Assembly (NCBI GenBank): GCA_900540635.1
Contig: UQGU01000001.1
Span: 124,001 to 188,000 of the forward strand
From: an uncultured Eubacteriales bacterium
GTDB taxonomy: Bacteria > Bacillota > Clostridia > Oscillospirales > Oscillospiraceae
Reading direction: 5' to 3'
DNA length: 64,000 nt
Part shown: positions 24,308 through 31,864 of the stretch, piece after piece
Numbering within the stretch: the stretch's first letter is position 1
Layout of the letters: each line of letters opens with the position of its first letter
The notes under the pieces: model-generated
The model's input: the letters and a program-made list of their open reading frames with translations, nothing else
Told to the model about the DNA's origin: nothing
The model's database searches: none
Made by a program: the position numbers and the translations under genes

Positions 24308-26330
24308 GTTGAAAATGCAAACGGCGAACAAAGCCGATGAAAATTACAGAAAGCTGGCGGAGCTGTTCCCGAACGCTGTGACGGAGACGATTGACGCCAG
24401 CGGTGAGGTGGTTCGTGCCATTGATAAGGATGTGCTGATGCAGGAGATCGCCGTCAAGGTGGTGGACGGACGGGAGGAACGGTATCAGTTCACATGGCCG
24501 GACAAGAAGAAGTCTGTCCTGCTTGCAAACGCTCCCATTTCCAAAACGCTGCGCCCAGTTCGTGAGAATGAGATCACGCCTTCTGGGACTGACAGCAGCG
24601 GAAAACCCTACTGCAGCAGCGGGAGTGTAGACTTCGACAACACCGAAAATCTCTATATCGAGGGCGATAATCTGGAAGTGTTGAAGCTCTTGCAGGAGAC
24701 CTATCTCGGCAAGATCAAGATGATCTACATAGACCCGCCCTACAATACGGGCAATGACTTCGTGTATGAGGACGATTTTGCTCAGAGCACGGAGGAATAT
24801 CTTGCTAACAGCGGACAGTTCGATGAGGACGGAAACCGTATGGTGCAGAATACCGAAAGCAACGGTCGTTTTCATACTGATTGGCTGAATATGATCTATC
24901 CTCGGCTCAGACTGGCAAAGGATTTGCTGACAGATGATGGTGTTATCTTTATCAGTATTGATGATAACGAGCAGGAGAATCTGAAAAAGTGTTGTGACGA
25001 AGTGTTTGGCGCACAAAACTTTGTTTCTCAGCTTACATGGGAAAAGAAAAAGAAAGGTTCATTTCTATCCAATGCAATTACAAATATCAAGGAGTATGTA
25101 TTTGTCTATTGCAAATCCATGTTCAAATTTGAAGGCCTCATCGGTGAAATAAATAGTGATGCCGAGACCTATCCCTGCATAAATGCAAGCAACAAAAGAG
25201 AATTACGAACTATCCCCGCCGGAATTGAAAGCAAGTATAAAGAAAAGAACTACTTTATGCCAAAGGGCAGCGAAATTAGCGATACCACAATGAGCATTGT
25301 CCTTCATTCTGACCTAGTCATTAAGAATGGAATATTGTCTCAAGAACTGATTGTTGAGGGCAACTGGCGTTATTCACAGCCTGCGATGAAAGAGTACGCA
25401 GAAAAGAAGGAGCTTTATCTCACAAGAGATTTATACCTTCGCAGAATTGTTACAGAAGCTCGTTACAAAACGCTCAAAGATCTTTTGCCCCGCATCGGCG
25501 AAGATCAATCAAGCACTCATAAGCAAAAGATCGACCTAAACAATTTATTTGCAACAGGATGGGGATCCAATGAAGATGCAGATGAAGAACTAAGACTTAT
25601 TTTTGGCGTTCAGAAGCTGATGGATTATCCCAAACCCGTTCGCCTAATACAAAAATTGCTGGCATCTTATAGGAACACCCATGATTGCTATGTCTTAGAT
25701 TTCTTTTCGGGTTCTGCGACTACCGCCCATGCTGTGATGGAATTAAATGCTGCAGACGATGGCAAGCGTAAATTCATTATGGTTCAGCTTCCAGAAGAAA
25801 CCGATATTAAAGGAAGCGCATACAAAGCCGGCTATAAGAATATCTGCGAGATCGGCAAGGAGCGCATCCGCCGTGCCGGTCAGAAAATCAAAGACGAAGC
25901 TGGTTTGACCGCACAGGGACTTGATATTGGTTTCCGTGTGCTGAAATGCGATACCTCCAATATGAAGGATGTCTACTACCGTCCCGATGAAGTGACACAG
26001 ATGACCATTGGCGATTATGCCAGCAACATCAAGAACGACCGGACACCGGAAGACCTGCTGTTCCAAGTAATGCTCGACCTCGGCATTCTACTGTCCTCCA
26101 AGATCGAAGAAACGATGATTGCGGGCTGCAAGGTGTTCAATGTCGCTGACGGTTTCCTGTATGCCTGTTTTGAAAACAAAGTGTCTGATGAGGTCGTGAC
26201 CGCTATCGCCAAGGAGCAGCCGTACTACGCCGTGTTCCGTGACAGCGGCATGGCAAGCGACTCCGTGCTGACGAACTTTGACCAGATTTTCGCCGCCATT
26301 AGTCCGAGTACGGTGAGGAAGGTGCTGTGA
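24300..26330 (+). CDS. Type III restriction-modification methyltransferase (Mod)
   Basis: The 676-residue protein is a beta-class adenine methyltransferase. The catalytic DPPYNTGNDF is near residue 145 and the AdoMet motif DFFSGSATTAHAV near residue 467. IEGDNLEVLKLLQETY near 120 is characteristic of type III Mod. The region between (about 245-465) should be the target recognition domain and is visibly AT-richer than its flanks. A GGAGG site precedes the ATG, which overlaps the TIR stop. The Res partner is encoded one gene downstream. The target sequence cannot be read from the gene. Confidence 0.9.
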   Translation: MDKLKMQTANKADENYRKLAELFPNAVTETIDASGEVVRAIDKDVLMQEIAVKVVDGREERYQFTWPDKKKSVLLANAPISKTLRPVRENEITPSGTDSSGKPYCSSGSVDFDNTENLYIEGDNLEVLKLLQETYLGKIKMIYIDPPYNTGNDFVYEDDFAQSTEEYLANSGQFDEDGNRMVQNTESNGRFHTDWLNMIYPRLRLAKDLLTDDGVIFISIDDNEQENLKKCCDEVFGAQNFVSQLTWEKKKKGSFLSNAITNIKEYVFVYCKSMFKFEGLIGEINSDAETYPCINASNKRELRTIPAGIESKYKEKNYFMPKGSEISDTTMSIVLHSDLVIKNGILSQELIVEGNWRYSQPAMKEYAEKKELYLTRDLYLRRIVTEARYKTLKDLLPRIGEDQSSTHKQKIDLNNLFATGWGSNEDADEELRLIFGVQKLMDYPKPVRLIQKLLASYRNTHDCYVLDFFSGSATTAHAVMELNAADDGKRKFIMVQLPEETDIKGSAYKAGYKNICEIGKERIRRAGQKIKDEAGLTAQGLDIGFRVLKCDTSNMKDVYYRPDEVTQMTIGDYASNIKNDRTPEDLLFQVMLDLGILLSSKIEETMIAGCKVFNVADGFLYACFENKVSDEVVTAIAKEQPYYAVFRDSGMASDSVLTNFDQIFAAISPSTVRKVL

Positions 26331-26332
26331 GC

Positions 26333-27166
26333 ATGGAGAAGTTGACAAACATTGAAATAGGAACTTTCTTGAAGCTATTTAACCGTGGCGGCTATGTTCT
26401 CAATTTTTCCACAAACGATTTCGATGTATTCACAATGGAAAGCATCGGCGTTGCACTATGCAGCGAGTATAAGATGTCAAAGGGAAAATCTCTAGCAGCG
26501 TATGTGCAGAATGCTCCAATAGAAAATGTCGAAAAGTTACTAAAAGATTTGTTGAGCTATTACGAGGAAAACTATGAGTATGAATATACCGAGACGGAAG
26601 GCGAGGAAGAATTTGGCTATTCTCGGTATGATGCAGAATATGCTCGTACATATAAGAAATGTCGAGCATATATGGATCGTATTTTGAACATTACGACCCC
26701 ACTAGCTGTCAATGCAGCAGAGCTGAAAGAAAAATTTTCAAGCGAGTACCTTTCCAAACAAATCGAGTTAATGCTTAAAATGCAAAACGAAAATCCAACA
26801 GATGCGATTGGAAAAGCCAAAGAACTAATCGAAAGCTGTTGCAAAACAATTCTGGACAACAAAGGCGTAAAATGGGATAAAAATTGGGATATGGGCAGGT
26901 TAACTGGCGAAACCTTGAATCTGCTAAATCTTACGCCAAAATCAATATCTGGAACTGATCCTGTATCGGAAAACATTAAGGCTGTTCTTGGTAATTTAAG
27001 AGGCATATCCACAAAACTTGCAGAGATACGGAATCCATACGGTAGTGGACATGGAAAAAGTGCTTCATTTACCGGTTTGGAAACACGCCACGCCAAGTTA
27101 GCGGTTGGATGTAGTATTACCTTTGTCACTTTCCTGTGGGACACATACGAAGGAGGTGCATCCTAA
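26333..27166 (+). CDS. Abortive-infection family protein between Mod and Res
   Basis: The 277-residue protein has an N-terminal helical domain (IGTFLKLFNRGGYVLNFSTN) like the N-terminal domains of AbiJ-type proteins. Its C-terminal domain ends in RNPYGSGHGK (about residue 240), the signature of the Abi_C domain. An RNase or toxin role is likely by family but not shown. GAGGAAGG precedes the ATG. A GTG two codons upstream overlaps the Mod stop and is an alternative. The gene is AT-richer than Mod and Res, so it looks like an inserted module. Confidence 0.75.
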   Translation: MEKLTNIEIGTFLKLFNRGGYVLNFSTNDFDVFTMESIGVALCSEYKMSKGKSLAAYVQNAPIENVEKLLKDLLSYYEENYEYEYTETEGEEEFGYSRYDAEYARTYKKCRAYMDRILNITTPLAVNAAELKEKFSSEYLSKQIELMLKMQNENPTDAIGKAKELIESCCKTILDNKGVKWDKNWDMGRLTGETLNLLNLTPKSISGTDPVSENIKAVLGNLRGISTKLAEIRNPYGSGHGKSASFTGLETRHAKLAVGCSITFVTFLWDTYEGGAS

Positions 27167-30100
27167 TTGAAATTTAACTTCAAGATACAACAATATCAGA
27201 CCGATGCCGTGGATGCGGTCGTTCGTGTATTCAATGGGCAGCCGCACTATGACAGGGTTTCCTACATCCGTGACCTTGGCAAACAGAAAGCAAATCAGCA
27301 GCTTCGGCTTGCTGTTAGCGAAGATGAAGCAGACCTGCTGAGCGAGACTGGTTACAAAAACGAATCTATCGAGCTGACGGACGGGCAGCTTCTCGACAAT
27401 ATTAAGGCGATTCAGAATGAGAACAACATCAAGGTTTCGGACAAGCTGATCGGCGATGTGGGGCGCTGCTCTCTGGATATTGAAATGGAGACCGGTACAG
27501 GCAAGACCTATGTCTACATAAAGACCATGTTCGAGCTGAACAAACGCTATGGATGGAGCAAGTTTATTGTTGTCGTGCCGAGCATTGCAATTCGTGAGGG
27601 CGTGAACAAGAGCTTCCAGATCACCGAAGATCACTTCATGGAGCAGTACGGAAAGAAGGCTCGCTTCTTCATCTACAACAGCTCCAACTTGAACGAACTG
27701 GACAACTTCTCCTCCAGCTCCGGCATCAATGTTATGATTATCAATACGCAGGCGTTCGCTTCGTCTTTGAAAGAGGACGGCAAAAGCAAAGAAGCCCGTA
27801 TCATCTATTCCAAGCGAGACGAGTTCGGTTCCCGCCGCCCGATTGATGTCATTAAGGCGAACAGACCGATCATCATTCTGGACGAGCCGCAGAAAATGGG
27901 CGGAGAGGTAACGCAGAAAGCACTCAAGAACTTTAATCCGCTGTTCAGCTTGAACTATTCTGCCACCCATGCCAAGCAGCACAACCTTGTGTATGTTCTG
28001 GATGCGCTCGATGCGTTCAACAAGAAATTGGTCAAAAAGATCGAGGTCAAGGGCTTTGAGGTCAAGAATCTTACCGGCACGAGCCAGTACCTCTATCTCG
28101 AAAATATCGTCCTGTCTCCGAATAAGCCGCCGATGGCAAAAATGGAAATCGAAGTCGCACAAAACGCAGGCAGTAAGCGGAAGATGTTTACGCTTGCCGT
28201 AGGAGACAACCTCTACTACAAGTCCAATGAGATGGAGCAGTACAAAGATGGATATACCATCTCCGACATTGAGCCGCTGCGTGGTACGGTCACATTTACA
28301 AACGGTCTGGTGATCCACCAGGGCGAGGTCGTTGGTGATGTGGTCGAGGAAGATATGCGGCGCATCCAGATACGGGAAACCATCGAGTCGCACTTTGAAA
28401 AAGAAGAACGGCTCTTTGATATGGGCATCAAAACGCTGTCCCTATTTTTCATCGACGAGGTTGCAAAGTACCGTCAGTATGACGAGGACGGAAACGAAGT
28501 CTTGGGCGAATACGGTCGTATCTTTGAGGAGGAATATCTCAACATTCTGAACGAGCATCTGACGATGTTTGATACGCCGTATCAGAAGTATCTCCGCAGC
28601 ATTGAAACTGCTGACACGCACAAGGGCTATTTCAGCATCGACAAAAAGACCGGTCGCAGCATCAACTCTGCGCTCAAGCGTGGTGCTGAGTTCTCGGATG
28701 ATATTTCCGCCTACGACCTCATTTTGAAAAACAAGGAACGGCTATTGTCCTTTGACGAGCCGACAAGATTTATCTTCTCCCATTCCGCTCTGCGTGAAGG
28801 TTGGGATAACCCGAATGTATTCCAGATTTGTACGCTGAAGCACAGCGACAGCTCTACGCAGAAGCGGCAGGAAGTTGGGCGTGGTCTGCGGCTTTGCGTC
28901 AACCAAGCCGGCAACAGAATGGATGCGGAAGTCCTCGGCGATGACATTCACAATATCAACAAGCTGACGGTTATTGCAAGCGAGAGTTATAAGGGCTTTG
29001 TCGCTGATCTGCAATCCGATATTAAGAAAGTTCTGTACGACAGGCCGACCGCAGCGACCAGCGAATACTTCAAGGGTAAGTTCGTCAAGGTGGACGGCAA
29101 GCCTACAGCGATTGATGATAAGACTGCCAACGCAATCGAGTTCTATCTGATCGCAAATCAGTATGTTGATATGGATCGAAAAGTCACGGACAAGTACCGC
29201 ATGGACATGGAGATGGGAACGCTTGTACCCATGCCGCCACAGCTTGCTCCGATGGCAGAGGGTATCCATACGCTTGTGCAGGCTGTCTTTGACGAATCCG
29301 CTCTGGAGCGTATGGTGGAAAATGGCAAACAGGCGAAGGTGGAAAGCAACGGGCTGAACCAAAACTTCTACAAGAAAGAGTTCCAGGAGCTTTGGAAACG
29401 GATCAATCACAAGTATGCCTATGCAGTCTCCTTTGACAGCGCTGAGCTGATTGAGAAAGCAATTCGCCATATCGACAGCGAATTGTTTGTTTCCGAGTTG
29501 ACCTATACCGTTTCCAGAGGCGAACAGACCGACGAAATGGATGCCAATGCGCTTGACCGTGGAGAAGCATTTAAGTCAGCCAAAACCCGCACGACCACGC
29601 TGAAGCGGAGCGATGTCAGCCATATCACTTATGACCTCGTTGGTAAAATTGCCGAGGGTACGGTATTGACCCGCAGAACAGTTGTCGAGATCATTAAGGG
29701 GATTTCTCCGCTGAAGTTTGCCATGTATAAAGCAAACCCGGAAGAATTTATCTCCAAGGTCATTCGCCTTATCAACGAGCAGAAAGCAACAATGATCGTG
29801 GAGCATATCACCTACGATCAAATTGAGGGTGAATATGATAGCACAATCTTCACAGCAGAGAAAAACTCGACAAGCATTGACAAGGCGTTCAAGGCGACAA
29901 AGCACATTCAGGACTATGTGTTTACCGATGGCTATGCGGAAAAGAGCGTTGAACGCCGTTTTGCAGAGGACTTGGATGCAGCCGACGAGGTTTGCGTCTA
30001 TGCAAAACTTCCGAGGGGATTTCATATTCCTACCCCTGTTGGCAATTACTCTCCCGACTGGGCGATTGCTTTCTATGAAGGCACAGTCAAGCACATCTAC

Positions 30101-30268
30101 TTCATCGCCGAGACCAAGGGTACAATGGAGAGTTTGAGCTTAAAGCCGATTGAAAAGGCGAAAATCTCCTGTGCGAGAAAACTCTTTAATGAGATTTCTA
30201 CGGAGAATGTCAAATACCACGATGTGGACAGCTATCAAAAACTGCTAGATGTGATGAACTCCCTGTAA
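27167..30268 (+). CDS. Type III restriction endonuclease subunit (Res)
   Basis: The 1033-residue protein has an SF2 motor with Walker A METGTGKTYVYIKTM near residue 109, motif II LDEPQKMGG near 241, LNYSATHAKQHN near 262 and EVGRGLRLC near 569. The C-terminal endonuclease has SPDWAIAF and IAETKG (about residues 962-985), a PD-ExK core. It would cut DNA with Mod when unmethylated sites are met. The TTG start follows a near-perfect GGAGGTG. It is the last defence gene of the operon. The motor and nuclease motifs are intact. Confidence 0.9.
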   Translation: MKFNFKIQQYQTDAVDAVVRVFNGQPHYDRVSYIRDLGKQKANQQLRLAVSEDEADLLSETGYKNESIELTDGQLLDNIKAIQNENNIKVSDKLIGDVGRCSLDIEMETGTGKTYVYIKTMFELNKRYGWSKFIVVVPSIAIREGVNKSFQITEDHFMEQYGKKARFFIYNSSNLNELDNFSSSSGINVMIINTQAFASSLKEDGKSKEARIIYSKRDEFGSRRPIDVIKANRPIIILDEPQKMGGEVTQKALKNFNPLFSLNYSATHAKQHNLVYVLDALDAFNKKLVKKIEVKGFEVKNLTGTSQYLYLENIVLSPNKPPMAKMEIEVAQNAGSKRKMFTLAVGDNLYYKSNEMEQYKDGYTISDIEPLRGTVTFTNGLVIHQGEVVGDVVEEDMRRIQIRETIESHFEKEERLFDMGIKTLSLFFIDEVAKYRQYDEDGNEVLGEYGRIFEEEYLNILNEHLTMFDTPYQKYLRSIETADTHKGYFSIDKKTGRSINSALKRGAEFSDDISAYDLILKNKERLLSFDEPTRFIFSHSALREGWDNPNVFQICTLKHSDSSTQKRQEVGRGLRLCVNQAGNRMDAEVLGDDIHNINKLTVIASESYKGFVADLQSDIKKVLYDRPTAATSEYFKGKFVKVDGKPTAIDDKTANAIEFYLIANQYVDMDRKVTDKYRMDMEMGTLVPMPPQLAPMAEGIHTLVQAVFDESALERMVENGKQAKVESNGLNQNFYKKEFQELWKRINHKYAYAVSFDSAELIEKAIRHIDSELFVSELTYTVSRGEQTDEMDANALDRGEAFKSAKTRTTTLKRSDVSHITYDLVGKIAEGTVLTRRTVVEIIKGISPLKFAMYKANPEEFISKVIRLINEQKATMIVEHITYDQIEGEYDSTIFTAEKNSTSIDKAFKATKHIQDYVFTDGYAEKSVERRFAEDLDAADEVCVYAKLPRGFHIPTPVGNYSPDWAIAFYEGTVKHIYFIAETKGTMESLSLKPIEKAKISCARKLFNEISTENVKYHDVDSYQKLLDVMNSL

Positions 30269-30305
30269 TTACGAAAAACACAAAAACGTGCAGCGAGGTG
30301 TGAAA

Positions 30306-30908
30306 ATGGATTGGCAGACATTTTATGAACGGTTCTTTGACTGGGCATCCAGTACGCAGGTGCATAGAGTACGCCAGCTGACGTCTTTCGGTCCGTCTGA
30401 TCAGGTGGCAGAGGTTGCGCAGGAGCTTATGGATGAAAAAAGCGCATCCCGGTTCATCCGGAAGGCGCTGGAGGCAGGCGTGTCCTTTACGGCAGAGAAT
30501 ATCGAGGATCTGTGCTGCAGCTGTGATAAAGAGACCATCAATGCCATGCTGGAAAAATCCAGGGAACACTTTACCCAGGAGCAGCTGGAGGACTTCTGGG
30601 GGATGGCTGACGATGACGTAATAAACAGAGTGGCAAAGAAAAACCATGTTCGCCTGTTTGATGAGCCGGAAGAAGAGGATATCGATATTCTGCGGGAGGA
30701 GCACCCGAAAAAGCCAAGCTTCTGGCAGTCCGTGGGCATTGCAAGTCTATTGTTTGGCGGCAAAAAGCGCAATCCCTCCGGAAAGTGCAACGGTGACTGT
30801 GCCCACTGCCCGCCCCACTATGGCTACCGGTACGGTCGGTGGTATTATGGGCATGGTCACACCCACGGCTGTGAATTTGGTGGAAACCATGGAGATGGCA
30901 GAGATTGA
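30306..30908 (+). CDS. Cys/His-rich protein of unknown function downstream of Res
   Basis: The 200-residue protein has a helical N-terminal part (about 1-140) with CCSCDK near residue 70. The tail is striking: KCNGDCAHCPPHYGYRY near 165 and then YYGHGHTHGCEFGGNHG. Multiple Cys and His suggest metal binding. A GAGGTG site lies close before the ATG, 37 bases after Res, so it may be read from the same transcript, although its GC content is higher. I do not recognise the family. A link to defence is only positional. Confidence 0.6.
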   Translation: MDWQTFYERFFDWASSTQVHRVRQLTSFGPSDQVAEVAQELMDEKSASRFIRKALEAGVSFTAENIEDLCCSCDKETINAMLEKSREHFTQEQLEDFWGMADDDVINRVAKKNHVRLFDEPEEEDIDILREEHPKKPSFWQSVGIASLLFGGKKRNPSGKCNGDCAHCPPHYGYRYGRWYYGHGHTHGCEFGGNHGDGRD

Positions 30909-30938
30909 ATTACAACGTGATTTTCAAGCGGCAAGCAG

Positions 30939-30957
30939 TGTCCGGGTGCTACCCGGA
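30939..30957. repeat. GTCCGGGT/ACCCGGAC hairpin in a gene-poor gap
   Basis: GTCCGGGT and ACCCGGAC form an 8-base-pair stem around GCT, about 30 bases after the Cys/His-rich gene. The interval up to about 31200 has no convincing gene. A 60-codon frame crosses it but resembles no family I know. The hairpin could terminate transcription weakly. Confidence 0.35.
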
Positions 30958-31202
30958 CGCAATTTGCTTGTTGGGGCAAATTCCCCAAGCCCCAAGATCA
31001 GAACTTTGTTCTGGCTGCGCATTTGAAAAATGCTTCTCTGTCGGCCCAAAACAAAATCGTTTCGACGCTGACCGAATTTGCTATATTTGAAAAATCCATT
31101 GCATACGGATGCCGCTATGTGGTATGATATGGCTAATCAAAAAACGATTTTGGACAGAGCGCAGATTCCTGTGGAAGGCCAAAGGGGGACAACCATGATT
31201 GA

Positions 31203-31721
31203 CTTTTCCAAATTAACCTGATCGATATTGGTGAACGTGCCGGCAACGGCATCCCAAATATTTTCCGGGTTTGGCGAGAGCAGGGGTGGGAAGAACCTGT
31301 CATTGCGGAATCCGCAGAGTCGGATCGAACGGTGCTTTGTTTATCACTGCAAAAAAGAGGCGATAAAAAAGTGTCGATAAAAAGGGACGATAAAAAAGAG
31401 ACGATAAAAACCGTCAAGCAGAAGAATGAAATTATTCTGTACCTGACAGACCATACCTCGGCAAAAAGTGCGGATATCGCAATGCTCCTCGACGTAAAAA
31501 GCACACGCGTGAAGAAGCTGCTGTCTGAGCTAATTGCGGAAGGTGTGGTCGTGGCAGAGGGCAGCAACCGAAACCGGACGTATAAGCTGAAAACGAGAAA
31601 AACGCCTCTCTACAAAGCGATGAATCCGATGTGCTGCCAGAAAGCGATGATAGCAGGCATCACAGCTTTCATTCCACTCATTCGGCATTCTTTGTCACAT
31701 CGAGAAGTTGAACCACATTAG
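31203..31721 (+). pseudogene. C-terminal remnant of an AlbA_2 / RecG-like ATP-binding regulator
   Basis: After a stop codon the frame reads INLIDIGERAGNGIPNIFRV, the conserved ATP-binding region of AlbA_2-domain proteins. A Lys/Asp-rich linker and a winged helix (EIILYLTDHTSAKSADIAML and on) follow. The N-terminal half with the AlbA_2 domain is missing and no start codon with a ribosome binding site precedes it. It is a broken gene. A matching N-terminal fragment lies at 34764, on the other side of the helicase gene. Confidence 0.7.
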
Positions 31722-31864
31722 GGAAGAGCACGGAATCAACACGATACAGGACAATTTAATCCTATAAGACAGTGAACGTAAGAATCAACGTGGCATGATA
31801 GAAAACAGAACCCGTTCCGTAATGGAATCATGCTAACATATAAGCAACTTTTGAGGGGATAGCC

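Noticed and set aside
30905..31090. 61-codon Cys-containing frame after the Cys/His-rich gene
   Set aside because: No ribosome binding site. It crosses a strong hairpin and resembles no family, so it was left as non-coding.
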